Origin: Solirubrobacteraceae bacterium
GTDB taxonomy: Bacteria; Actinomycetota; Thermoleophilia; Solirubrobacterales; Solirubrobacteraceae
Length of the DNA stretch: 32,775 bases
Reading direction: 5' to 3'
Assembly (NCBI GenBank): GCA_024711025.1
Contig: JANJTP010000063.1
Coordinates: 1 to 32,775 of the forward strand
Shown: positions 1 through 9,045 of the stretch, piece by piece
Numbering within the stretch: position 1 is the first letter of the stretch
How the letters are laid out: every line of letters begins with the position of its first letter
The notes under the pieces: model-generated
Databases searched by the model: none
What the model was told of the DNA's origin: nothing
The model's input: only the letters and a program-made list of their open reading frames with translations
Program-made: the position numbers and the translations under genes

Positions 1-1
1 C

Positions 2-337
2 GAGCGCGACTATCCGGCGACGCGCCCCTACAGGCTGCGCGACCGCGCCGGCAAGCGCTTCGACGCCTACCGGATGGTCCTCGCCACCGGCGAGACCGGC
101 CAGTACTACGGCGTGCAGGGAACGACCTGGAAGGCGCCGCCGGTCCTCGACAGCCCGTCCGACACGATGCGGCTGCGCGGGCGCACGTATGAGGTCTTCT
201 ACGACGGCACGCGCCTGCGGCTCGTCGCCTGGCGCACTCCGCGCGGGGTGTACTGGGTGTCCAACACGCTCTCGCGGAGCCTGACGAACAAGCAGATGCT
301 CGCGATCGCGCGGTCGCTCACGCGGCTGGGCGCGTAG
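2..337 (+). CDS. C-terminal fragment of a probable LCP-family (LytR-CpsA-Psr) cell-wall protein
   Basis: An open frame enters from the window edge in the frame of position 2 and ends at TAG 335-337, giving 111 visible residues. The first ATG is at 74, but the frame is open and coding-like upstream of it, so the gene starts outside the window. The fragment is rich in aromatic and basic residues (QYYGVQGTTW, WRTPRGVYWVSNTL). I associate this pattern with the C-terminal tail domain of some actinobacterial LCP proteins, which attach glycopolymers to peptidoglycan; that is recollection of the family, not a match I could run. No catalytic LCP motif is visible because the N-terminal part is missing. 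The neighbouring UDP-sugar genes would suit a cell-envelope role. The coding call is firm, the family call weak. Confidence 0.55.
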   Translation, partial: ERDYPATRPYRLRDRAGKRFDAYRMVLATGETGQYYGVQGTTWKAPPVLDSPSDTMRLRGRTYEVFYDGTRLRLVAWRTPRGVYWVSNTLSRSLTNKQMLAIARSLTRLGA

Positions 338-388
338 GCCGCCTGCCGGCTCGGCGTCGAGCGCGCTCGTTACCCTCCCTCGCTCCCC

Positions 389-3151
389 ATGACGACTGCA
401 CAGCGCGAACCCATCGGCGTCATCGGCACCGGCTACGTCGGCCTCGTCACCGCGGTCGGCTTCGCCGAGCTCGGCAGCCATGCCTGGTGCGTGGACATCG
501 ACGCCGACAAGATCGCCCGCCTCGAGCGCGGCGAGGTGCCGATCTACGAGCCGGGGCTCGCGGACGCGATCGCCCGCAACCGCGAGCGGCTCCACTTCAC
601 CACCGACCTGGGCGAGGCGCTCGAGCACGCGCGGCTCCTCTTCGTCGCCGTCGGCACGCCGCCGACGCACTCCGGCGACGCCGACCTGAGCGCCGTCCAC
701 GCGGTCGTCGACGCGATGCCGCCGTCGAACCGCCACGCGCTCGTCATGAAGTCGACGGTGCCCGTCGGCACGGGGGCGACGATCAAGCGGCTCTTCGAGG
801 AGCGCGGCAAGGACGGCTTCCGCTACGTCTCCTGCCCGGAGTTCCTCAAGGAGGGCTCCGCGCTCTCGGACTTCCTCGCACCCGATCGGGTCGTCGTCGG
901 CGACGACGGGGACTGGGCCGGCGACGCCGTCGTCGAGCTGTACCGCCCGCTGCTCCGCGCCGAGCACGGCGGGCAGGGTGACGCGGAGCTCGTGCGCACC
1001 GACATCGCGAGCGCCGAGATGGTGAAGCTCGCCTCGAATGCGTTCCTGGCGACGAAGATCAGCTTCATCAACGAGATCGCCAACGTCTGCGAGGAGACCG
1101 GCGCCGACGTGCTGCAGGTCGCGCGCGGGATGGGCCTCGACAATCGGATCGGTCCGAAGTTCCTGCAGGCCGGGATCGGCTTCGGCGGCTCGTGCCTGGC
1201 GGGCGAGGAGACGGTGCTCGCTCGACGCTCAGGCCGCACACGGCTCGTCGAGCTGTCGGCGCTCTACGACGAGATCGAGCGCGAGGGAGCCGACGAGCAC
1301 GACGGCGCGCTGCTGCCCGAGGACCTCGAGGTCCTCTCGTGGGCGCCGGATGCGGGCGAGCCTCTGTTCCTGCCGGTGATGTGCCTCACGCGCCGTGAGC
1401 ACGACGGCGACGTGCTGAGGATCCGCACGAAGATGGGCCGGATGGTCACGTGCACCGCTGACCATCCGTGGTACGTGAGCGACGGCGCCGGGGGCGAAGT
1501 CGGGGTGAAGCTCGCCGACGAGCTGACGAGCGCCGACTGGCTGCCGCTCGCCCGCCATCGCCTCGGCGACTGGGAGGCGCCCCGACTGGCCTCACTGCTG
1601 TCCGCTGTCGGCGTCGAGGGCCTCGACGCCCCGCGGATTCTCGTGCGCCCGCCCCGGCCCCAGCTCGATCGCGCGCTCGCGTTGCCCGCCGAGCGGCGCC
1701 GCGAGGTGTTCGCGTCCAGTGCCGCCCCGACGTCGCGCAGCTACGACGTGCGCCGCAGCGGCGCGCTTCGTCTGCACGAGGCGGCACTCGCGGGGATCGA
1801 CGTGCGTGACTCTCATCTCAGCACGACGAAGAACGGGGCGTGGCCGGCGTCGGAGATCGTCATCGACGAGGCCTTCTGGCGCGTCGTCGGCCTCTACCTG
1901 GCCGAGGGGCACACGGCGGTCGAGGCCGGCGGGCGCGGTACGACGTACCGGGTGTCGTGGAGCTTCCACCCCGCGCGCGAGGAGCACCTGGTTGACGAGG
2001 TCGTGGCGTTCTGGCTGCGTCACGGCGTGCGCGCCCGCGTCGCCACGACGCCGACGACGCGGCAGGTCACCGTCCAATCGCGCCTGCTCGGGACCTGGTG
2101 GCTGCACGTTCTCGGGCTCGGACGGGGCAGCTACGAGCAGCGGATTCCGGATCTCGCCTGGGAGCGCCCGGAGGGCGACCGGTGGGCGATGTTGTCAGGG
2201 CTCTTCGAAGGCGACGGGTCATGGTCGCTCGTGGGTGGTGGGCCGAGCGTCACGATCGAGCTCGGAACGGTCAGCGACGAGCTGGCCGACGGCGTGCTGC
2301 GGATGGTCGGCGATCTCGGGATCGTCGCCTCGCAGCGCATCGGCCGGGCGGCGAAGTCGACCAAGGACACCCACTGGCTGCGGATCTCGGGCGCCGACCA
2401 GGTCGAGCGGGCGATCGCGCTCGTGCCGGAGCGGGACCGTCCCGGTGTTCGAGCCAGCCTCGTGCGCCAGTCGAAGCGCATCGCGCCGACCGGCTTTCGC
2501 GACGGCGGCGACGGCACCGCCTGGGCGCGAGTGGTCGCCGTCGAGCGCGCGGCGCTGGGTGGCAGCGTCTACTCGATGGAAGTCCCGGGGGCTCACTCGT
2601 TCGTGACGACCGGCGGCCTGATCACGTCGAACTGCTTCCCGAAAGACGTCTCGGCGCTCAAGCAGCTCGCCGGCAACAGCGGCTACCACTTCCAGCTCCT
2701 GACGGCGGTCATCGAGGTCAACGAGCTGCAGAAGCGCCGCGTGATGGGCAAGCTGCAGAAGCACCTGGGCTCGCTGGTGGGCAAGCGGATCGCCCTGCTC
2801 GGCCTGGCCTTCAAGCCGAACACGGACGACATGCGCCAGGCCGCCTCGCTCGTGCTAGCCGGCCGCCTGCAGGCGGCCGGGGCGCACGTCGTCGCTTACG
2901 ACCCGATCGCGGAGGACGAGGCGCGCGGGCTGATGCCCGGGGTCGAGTTCGCCGACGGGGCGATGGACGCCCTTCGCGGCGCCGACGCCGCCGTCCTCGT
3001 CACCGAGTGGCAGGAGTTCCGCGATCTCGATCTCGGCCAGGTCGCGCAGGCGCTCGCCGGCGACGTCCTGATCGACGGGCGCAACGCGCTCGACGCCGAC
3101 GCCGCCCGCGCCGCGGGCCTGCGCTACGAGGGCGTCGGTCGGGCGACATAG
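389..3151 (+). CDS. ugd: UDP-glucose 6-dehydrogenase interrupted by an intein
   Basis: Cytosolic enzyme oxidising UDP-glucose to UDP-glucuronate with two NAD+. The 920-residue frame begins with a Rossmann NAD site (GVIGTGYVGLV, about residues 10-20). It continues with the substrate-binding helix around VKLASNAFLA and reaches the active-site segment GFGGS at residue 268. An intein occupies residues 269-748, after which the enzyme resumes with CFPKDVSALK and the C-terminal UDP-binding domain (LLGLAFKPNTDD). Removing the intein leaves 440 residues, the normal length of the family. The catalytic cysteine is Cys749 of the precursor, which becomes residue 269 after splicing. ATG 389 begins close to the Rossmann motif and no better start is visible. 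The next gene starts 5 bases after the stop, implying an operon for activated sugars. UDP-ManNAc dehydrogenase is possible but less likely from the GGSCFPKD motif. Confidence 0.95.
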   Translation: MTTAQREPIGVIGTGYVGLVTAVGFAELGSHAWCVDIDADKIARLERGEVPIYEPGLADAIARNRERLHFTTDLGEALEHARLLFVAVGTPPTHSGDADLSAVHAVVDAMPPSNRHALVMKSTVPVGTGATIKRLFEERGKDGFRYVSCPEFLKEGSALSDFLAPDRVVVGDDGDWAGDAVVELYRPLLRAEHGGQGDAELVRTDIASAEMVKLASNAFLATKISFINEIANVCEETGADVLQVARGMGLDNRIGPKFLQAGIGFGGSCLAGEETVLARRSGRTRLVELSALYDEIEREGADEHDGALLPEDLEVLSWAPDAGEPLFLPVMCLTRREHDGDVLRIRTKMGRMVTCTADHPWYVSDGAGGEVGVKLADELTSADWLPLARHRLGDWEAPRLASLLSAVGVEGLDAPRILVRPPRPQLDRALALPAERRREVFASSAAPTSRSYDVRRSGALRLHEAALAGIDVRDSHLSTTKNGAWPASEIVIDEAFWRVVGLYLAEGHTAVEAGGRGTTYRVSWSFHPAREEHLVDEVVAFWLRHGVRARVATTPTTRQVTVQSRLLGTWWLHVLGLGRGSYEQRIPDLAWERPEGDRWAMLSGLFEGDGSWSLVGGGPSVTIELGTVSDELADGVLRMVGDLGIVASQRIGRAAKSTKDTHWLRISGADQVERAIALVPERDRPGVRASLVRQSKRIAPTGFRDGGDGTAWARVVAVERAALGGSVYSMEVPGAHSFVTTGGLITSNCFPKDVSALKQLAGNSGYHFQLLTAVIEVNELQKRRVMGKLQKHLGSLVGKRIALLGLAFKPNTDDMRQAASLVLAGRLQAAGAHVVAYDPIAEDEARGLMPGVEFADGAMDALRGADAAVLVTEWQEFRDLDLGQVAQALAGDVLIDGRNALDADAARAAGLRYEGVGRAT
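1193..2632 (+). mobile_element. Intein with LAGLIDADG homing endonuclease, inside Ugd
   Basis: In-frame insertion of 480 codons between Ser268 and the catalytic Cys749 of Ugd. Block A begins with Cys269 (CLAGEETVL). Block B contains the TxxH motif TADH at residues 356-359. Two LAGLIDADG-type dodecapeptides are present: GLYLAEG (501-507, acidic residue Glu506) and LSGLFEGDGSW (602-612, acidic residue Asp609), so both endonuclease metal ligands appear intact. The C-terminal splicing region has the block F pattern VYSMEVPGAHSFV and ends GGLITSN before the +1 cysteine. The terminal Asn748 is present, but the usual penultimate histidine is Ser747. Splicing is predicted to be class 1 (Cys1, Asn, Cys+1). 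No frameshift is seen, and base composition matches the host gene, suggesting long residence or transfer among GC-rich hosts. Confidence 0.93.
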
Positions 3152-3156
3152 GGACG

Positions 3157-4272
3157 ATGCGCGCGGTCGTCCTCGTCGGCGGTGAGGGCACGCGGCTGCG
3201 ACCGCTCACCTCGACCGTCCCCAAGCCGGTCGTGCGACTCGTCGACCGTCCGTTCCTCGCCTACATGCTCGAGTGGCTGGCGCGCCACGGCATCGAGGAT
3301 GTCGTGCTGGCGTGCGGCTTCCTGCCGACCAGGCTGCGCGAGGCGCTCGGCGACGGGCACCGCCACGGGGTGCGGCTGCACTACATCGTCGAGCCCGAGC
3401 CGCGCGGCACGGGGGGCGCGATCCGCTTCGCCGACGAGGCGCTCGACGGCGGTCTCGGTGAGCGCTTCCTGGCGCTCAACGGCGATGTGCTGACCGATCT
3501 CGACCTGCGGGCGCAGATCGACGCGCACGAGGCGGCCGGCGCCCGCGCGACGCTCGGCCTCGTTCCAGTCGACGACCCGACCGCCTACGGCCTCGTACGC
3601 CTCGCGCACGGCGGGGCGGTGCGCGGCTTCCTCGAGAAGCCCGAGCCGCATGAGATCGACACGAACCTCATCAGCGCCGGTGCCTACGTCCTCGAGCGCG
3701 ACGTCCTCGACCTGATCGCGCCCGGCCGGGGCGTCTCGATCGAGCGCGAGGTCTGGCCGCTCCTCGTCGGCGACGGGCTGCACGGCGTCGCGCACGAGAG
3801 TGCCTACTGGCTCGACATCGGCACCCCGGAGCGCTACCTGCGCGGCTCGCAGGACATCCTCGCGGGGGCGGTGCGCAGCGCCGTGCGCGAGCGGCTCGAC
3901 TCGCACGGGCTGGCCCACGGAGCGGGGTGCTCGATCGAGGGCCGGCTCCGCGGGCCGGCTGTGCTCGGCGACGGCTGCCACATCGCCGCGGGCGCCGTGG
4001 TCGGTCCCGGCGCGGTGCTCGGCGACCGCGTCGTCGTGGAGCCGGGGGCGACGATCGAGCAGGCGGTCGTGCTCGACGGCGCGCACGTCGGCCGCGGCGC
4101 GCGGGTCAGCGGGGCGATCGTCGCGCCGGGTGCCAGGGTCGGTCCCGACTGTCTCGTGACGGGCGCCGCGGTCGTCGGCCCCGATGCGACGCTCGGCGCG
4201 GGGAACGTTCTCGATCGCGGGATGCGGCTGTTCGCGGGAGTGGAGCTGCCGGATGGGGCCGTAGCGTTCTAG
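3157..4272 (+). CDS. Sugar-nucleotide pyrophosphorylase, mannose-1-phosphate guanylyltransferase-like
   Basis: Cytosolic nucleotidyltransferase that joins a sugar 1-phosphate to an NTP. ATG 3157 lies 5 bases after the ugd stop and puts the signature at the N-terminus: LVGGEGTRLRPLT (about residues 6-18) and the catalytic-lysine motif PKPVV (about 22-26). Further family landmarks are GTGGAI, the metal-binding LNGDVLTD and FLEKP. The last roughly 110 residues are imperfect hexapeptide repeats (GDGCHIAAGAVVGPGAVLGDRV), giving a left-handed beta-helix as in GDP-mannose and glucose-1-phosphate pyrophosphorylases. At 371 residues it has the usual length for the two-domain type. Nucleotide and sugar specificity cannot be read from sequence alone. 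The neighbouring phosphomannose isomerase gene supports mannose-1-phosphate and GDP-mannose, while dTDP-glucose or UDP-glucose remain possible. Confidence 0.85.
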   Translation: MRAVVLVGGEGTRLRPLTSTVPKPVVRLVDRPFLAYMLEWLARHGIEDVVLACGFLPTRLREALGDGHRHGVRLHYIVEPEPRGTGGAIRFADEALDGGLGERFLALNGDVLTDLDLRAQIDAHEAAGARATLGLVPVDDPTAYGLVRLAHGGAVRGFLEKPEPHEIDTNLISAGAYVLERDVLDLIAPGRGVSIEREVWPLLVGDGLHGVAHESAYWLDIGTPERYLRGSQDILAGAVRSAVRERLDSHGLAHGAGCSIEGRLRGPAVLGDGCHIAAGAVVGPGAVLGDRVVVEPGATIEQAVVLDGAHVGRGARVSGAIVAPGARVGPDCLVTGAAVVGPDATLGAGNVLDRGMRLFAGVELPDGAVAF

Positions 4273-4316
4273 CCGACTGCGCCAGACTGCGTCGTTCACG
4301 AAGGGACTCGCACAAC

Positions 4317-5393
4317 ATGTCAACCATCCAGAACCGGCCCGCGGCGCTCGACGAGAAGATGCTCGCGGAGCTGGATCCCAGCGAGCAGCTCGCCGACGTC
4401 CTGGCGATCCCGGAGCACCTGCGCGACGCGGTGTGGAAGGCCGAGTCCGCAGCGGTCGAGCCCTGGGAAAGCAGCGGCGGCCTCGTGGTCGCCGGGATGG
4501 GTGGATCGGCGATCGGCGGTCGGCTGGCGCGCGCGATCCTCGGCGACCAGGCCTCCAGGCCGGTGCTCGGCGTGGCGGGCTACGCGTTGCCCCCGTGGAC
4601 GACGCCGGAGGTCACCGTGCTCTGCGCGAGCTACTCCGGCGAGACCGAGGAGACGCTCGCCTGCTTCGAGGCGGCCGGCGTGATCGGCGCCAGGCGGCTG
4701 GTGGCGACCACCGGCGGCCGGCTGGCGACCGCCGCCCGGGCCGAGGGGGTGCCGGTGCTGCCGCTCGCCGGCGGTCTCCAGCCGCGCTCGGCCGTCGCCT
4801 ACCTGACCGTCGCCGCGCTCGAGGCGGCGGCGATCTGCGGCGCGGGGCCGCGGCTGACGACCGAGATAGATGTCGCCGCCGACCACCTCGAGCAGCTGAG
4901 CGTCGCCTGGGGTCCCGGCTCCGACGAGGACAGCGAGGCCAAGGCGCTCGCGAGGGCGCTGCACGGGACGGTGCCGGTGATCGCCGGCGCTGACGTGACC
5001 GAGCCGATCGCCTACCGCTGGAAGACCCAGATCAACGAGAACGCCAAGCAGCACGCCTTCGCCAGCGTCCTCCCCGAGCTCAACCACAACGAGCTCGTCG
5101 GCTGGGGCTCGGCGCAGCGATTCGGCCGTTTCAGCGCGGTCTTCCTCGACGACAGCGACGCTACGCCGCGGGTCCAGCGGCGGATCGAGCTGACGCGCGG
5201 GCTGATCGAGGACGCTGCCGCGGGCGGTACGCACGTCGTGCCGACGAGGGGGCAGACGAGCGTCGAGCGCGTCTTCTCACTCGTCCTGCTCGGCGATCTG
5301 GTGTCGATCTACCTCGCCGTGCTCAACGGCGAGGATCCCGGTCCGGTCCCGGTGATCGACACGCTGAAGGCGCGGCTCGCCGAGCTCGAGTAG
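4317..5393 (+). CDS. Bifunctional phosphoglucose/phosphomannose isomerase (SIS-domain type)
   Basis: Interconverts fructose-6-phosphate with glucose-6-phosphate and mannose-6-phosphate in the cytosol. The 358-residue protein has two SIS domains. The first carries GMGGSAIGG (about residues 60-68) and the phosphate-binding SYSGETEETL (about 104-113). The C-terminal bacterial PGI/PMI domain contains NENAKQHAF followed by PELNHNE, matching the Glu/His catalytic region of the archaeal-type bifunctional isomerases. ATG 4317 is chosen because upstream codons run into the preceding gene in another frame; the 44-base gap holds only a weak GAAGGGA ribosome site. It follows the nucleotidyltransferase in the same direction and would feed mannose or glucose phosphates to that enzyme. 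A classical pgi is not needed if this is the glycolytic isomerase, but that cannot be judged from this window. Confidence 0.88.
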   Translation: MSTIQNRPAALDEKMLAELDPSEQLADVLAIPEHLRDAVWKAESAAVEPWESSGGLVVAGMGGSAIGGRLARAILGDQASRPVLGVAGYALPPWTTPEVTVLCASYSGETEETLACFEAAGVIGARRLVATTGGRLATAARAEGVPVLPLAGGLQPRSAVAYLTVAALEAAAICGAGPRLTTEIDVAADHLEQLSVAWGPGSDEDSEAKALARALHGTVPVIAGADVTEPIAYRWKTQINENAKQHAFASVLPELNHNELVGWGSAQRFGRFSAVFLDDSDATPRVQRRIELTRGLIEDAAAGGTHVVPTRGQTSVERVFSLVLLGDLVSIYLAVLNGEDPGPVPVIDTLKARLAELE

Positions 5394-5449
5394 GCGTAGG
5401 TGCGCGGTCGGCGCCGAGGGGGCGTCGTCGAGCCGGGCCGGCCGCCGCA

Positions 5450-5475
5450 AACCTTGACAAACCGTTGGTAAGGTT
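5450..5475. promoter_or_regulatory. Palindromic MerR-type operator with a TTGACA box
   Basis: A 26-bp interrupted dyad with perfect outer arms AACCTT and AAGGTT lies just before the MerR gene. A good -35 sequence, TTGACA, occurs at 5454-5459 within the left arm. MerR-family regulators classically bind dyads placed in the promoter spacer, so autoregulation of the merR-ahcY pair is the natural reading. No convincing -10 hexamer is visible. The position would place transcription start close to ATG 5488, making a leaderless mRNA possible. Confidence 0.6.
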
Positions 5476-5487
5476 CATGGCGCACCC

Positions 5488-5870
5488 ATGGACGCCCTGA
5501 CGATCCACGAGGCCGCGCGGACGACCGGCTGGTCGGCGCGCATGCTTCGCTACATCGAGCAGATCGGACTCGTCGAGCCCGATCGGTCCGCGTCCGGCTA
5601 CCGCCAATACGGGCCAGGAGAGCTGCAGCGCCTGCGCACCCTGCGCGAGCTGCTCGACGAGCACGACCTCGGTCCGGCCGATGTCGCGTTCGCGCTGCGC
5701 CTGCGCCGCGACGGCGCGCTGCGCGCCGGAGTCGACGCCTGGCTCGAGGCCGAGCCGAGCCGGCCCGAGACGGTTTCCGCGGCCGACTGGCTGCGCTGGG
5801 AGCAGGAGAAGCACGCCAGGCTGCTCGGTGCGGCCGGCGCCCCCACATCGACGATGGAGACGACCACCCG

Positions 5871-5874
<4 letters not shown>
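5488..5874 (+). CDS. MerR-family transcriptional regulator linked to ahcY
   Basis: A 128-residue DNA-binding regulator. Residues 3-70 form the MerR winged helix-turn-helix: [21 protein letters not shown], then the wing [13 protein letters not shown] and the following helices. The remaining 55 residues are short and lack the cysteine pattern of metal sensors or a recognisable effector domain, so the ligand is unknown. The stop codon overlaps the ahcY start (ATGA, 5871-5874), indicating translational coupling. Together with the dyad at 5450-5475 this suggests a dedicated controller of SAH hydrolase expression, possibly sensing a methyl-cycle metabolite. The link is inferred from gene order only. 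The upstream ATG at 5478 is in another frame and was not used. Confidence 0.88.
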
Positions 5875-7343
<1,469 letters not shown>

Positions 7344-7360
7344 CCTCGCGGCGTCTGGGC

Positions 7361-7452
7361 GCCGCTGCCGGTGTCCTCGGGGTCGGGATGGCCACGACGG
7401 CCCATCCCGACCCCTGCGTCCTTGGCAGCGACGCCCAGCCGCTCGCGAGGTC
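7361..7452 (+). repeat. Direct repeat copy 1, hairpin-bearing, downstream of ahcY
   Basis: First of two about 91-bp direct copies between the two SAH hydrolase genes, beginning GCCGCTGCCGG and ending CTCGCGAGGTC. It contains an 11-bp inverted repeat, GGTCGGGATGG at 7381-7391 against 7402-7412, which would fold as a strong RNA hairpin 38 bases after the ahcY stop. There is no U-tract. It may be a GC-type terminator or mRNA-stabilising structure. Confidence 0.8.
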
Positions 7453-7467
7453 GCCCGTGGTCCGGCG

Positions 7468-7557
7468 GCCGCTGCCGGCGTTCGTAGGTCGGGATGGCCA
7501 CGAGGCCCATCCCGACCCCTGCGTCCTTGGCAGCGACGCCCAGCCGCTCGCGAGGTC
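7468..7557 (+). repeat. Direct repeat copy 2, hairpin-bearing
   Basis: Second copy of the repeat at 7361-7452, separated from it by 15 bases. The copies are nearly identical from the hairpin (7487-7497 with 7507-7517) to the shared end CTCGCGAGGTC, and diverge slightly at the 5' part. Retention of both stem arms in both copies suggests that the RNA fold matters or that duplication is recent. Confidence 0.8.
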
Positions 7558-7571
7558 TGCGATCCCGACGC

Positions 7572-7610
7572 GGCTGCAGTTTCCGGGTCCATACCGGAGC
7601 TTCTGCAGCC
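7572..7610 (+). terminator. Hairpin after the repeats, possible terminator
   Basis: GGCTGCAG at 7572-7579 pairs perfectly with CTGCAGCC at 7603-7610, and an inner TCCGG/CCGGA pair extends the stem. No U-tract follows. It lies in the 367-base gap between ahcY and its paralogue, so it may end the ahcY transcript. The remainder of the gap (7611-7710) shows no gene. Confidence 0.45.
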
Positions 7611-7710
7611 ACTTGTGTGACCGAGCGTTGGCGAGAGCCCCCGGCCGTGGTCGCCCGGCCCCTGTCGGCGCCTCTGGGCCGGAGCGCTGGGAGCCCTCGG
7701 CGCATACGCG

Positions 7711-9012
7711 ATGATGTCGCGCGAGATGCCCTCGCCGACGCCCATGCCGCCGCACGACGTCGCCGATCTCTCGCGCGCCGACGCCGGCGAGGCGCGGATC
7801 GCCTGGGCCACCGCGCAGATGCCGGTGCTCGCACGCCTGCGGGATCGCCTGGCGAAGGCCCGGACGCTCGAAGGGGTGGGCGTCGGGCTCTGCCTCCACG
7901 TCACCGCGGAGACGGCGACGCTCGCGCGGGCGCTCGCCGCGGGGGGCGCCCAGGTCGCGCTCTGCGCCGCCAATCCGCTCTCGACGCAGGACTCGGTGGC
8001 TGCGGCGCTGGTCGTCCACGACGGGCTCGCCGTCCACGCCGTCCACGGAGAGGACCTCGAACGCTACGCCGCGCACGTCGCCGCCCTTGCCGCACGCGAG
8101 CCGGACATCGTCCTCGACGACGGCGCGGACCTCATCGGCCTCCTGCACGACGAGCGTCCCGACGTCGCGCGGGCGCTGATCGGAGCGACCGAGGAGACGA
8201 CCACCGGCCTCTTGCGGCTGCGCGCGATGCAGGCCCAGGGGCGTTTGAGCTGTCCGGTCGTCGCCGTCAACGAGGCACGCGCCGAGCGCGCGTTCAACGA
8301 TCGATACGGCACCGGTCAGTCGACGATCGACGGCATCCTGCGCGCTACGAACACGCTGCTTGCCGGAGCGGTCGTCGTCGTCTTCGGCTACGGCTGGACC
8401 GGCAAGGGGATCGCGCTGCGCGCGCACGGCCTCGGGGCCAGCGTCATCGTCTGCGAGGTCGACCCGATCCGGGCGCTCGAGGCGCGGATGGAGGGCTTCC
8501 AGGTGATGCCCGCGCTCGAGGCCGCCGAGCGCGGCGACATCTTCGTGACGGTGACCGGCGGCAGCGCCGTGCTGAGCGCCGAGCACTTCGAGCGGATGCG
8601 CGACGGGGCGATCCTCGCGAACGCCGGCCACTTCGACGTCGAGATCGACCTCGCCGCGCTCGAGCGCGTGGCATCCGGCCGGCGGGAGGTACGCCCGCTG
8701 GTCGAGGAATACGATCTGGGCGATCGGCGGCTGAACCTGCTGGCGCGGGGGCGCGTCGTCAATCTCGCCGCCGGCGAGGGGCATCCGCCCGCAGTCATGG
8801 ACCTCTCGTTCGCGATGCACGTGCTCGCCGTCGAGCATCTCGTGCGCCGTCGCGGCGAGCTGGGCCCGGGCGTGCATCCCGTCCCGGCGGCGCTCGACCG
8901 CGAGGTCGCCGCGCTGAAGCTCGACGCCCTCGGCGTGCGCATCGACGAGCTGTCGCCCGAGCAGGCGGCCTACGCCAGCGCCTGGGTGCCGCGCCCCGAG
9001 GAAGACGGCTGA
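7711..9012 (+). CDS. Divergent SAH hydrolase paralogue with altered catalytic residues
   Basis: A 433-residue member of the adenosylhomocysteinase family, shorter than AhcY at 5871. It resembles the archaeal/Thermotoga class: it lacks the standard catalytic-domain insertion and the C-terminal KPDHYRY, and has YGTGQS in place of YGCRHS. It keeps the substrate histidine (LHVTAET), LDDGAD, EETTTG, an intact NAD loop (GYGWTGKG), EVDP, GHFDVEID and GHPPAVMD. In the catalytic segment, however, the canonical TKSKFDN reads AERAFND, so the hydride-transfer lysine is Glu and the Asp-Asn pair is inverted to Asn-Asp. NAD binding is therefore likely but ordinary SAH hydrolysis is doubtful. A changed substrate or a regulatory role is possible. 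The start is uncertain: ATGs at 7711, 7714, 7726 and 7741 are all in frame. Confidence 0.85.
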   Translation: MMSREMPSPTPMPPHDVADLSRADAGEARIAWATAQMPVLARLRDRLAKARTLEGVGVGLCLHVTAETATLARALAAGGAQVALCAANPLSTQDSVAAALVVHDGLAVHAVHGEDLERYAAHVAALAAREPDIVLDDGADLIGLLHDERPDVARALIGATEETTTGLLRLRAMQAQGRLSCPVVAVNEARAERAFNDRYGTGQSTIDGILRATNTLLAGAVVVVFGYGWTGKGIALRAHGLGASVIVCEVDPIRALEARMEGFQVMPALEAAERGDIFVTVTGGSAVLSAEHFERMRDGAILANAGHFDVEIDLAALERVASGRREVRPLVEEYDLGDRRLNLLARGRVVNLAAGEGHPPAVMDLSFAMHVLAVEHLVRRRGELGPGVHPVPAALDREVAALKLDALGVRIDELSPEQAAYASAWVPRPEEDG

Positions 9013-9045
9013 CGACGCCGGCGGCCCTGTGACAGCATCCCGACC

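Noticed and set aside
7344-7710. SAH riboswitch between the two SAH hydrolase genes
   Set aside because: The hairpins lie downstream of ahcY and are duplicated. I could not match them to the conserved core of the SAH riboswitch; a covariance-model search (Rfam) would be decisive.
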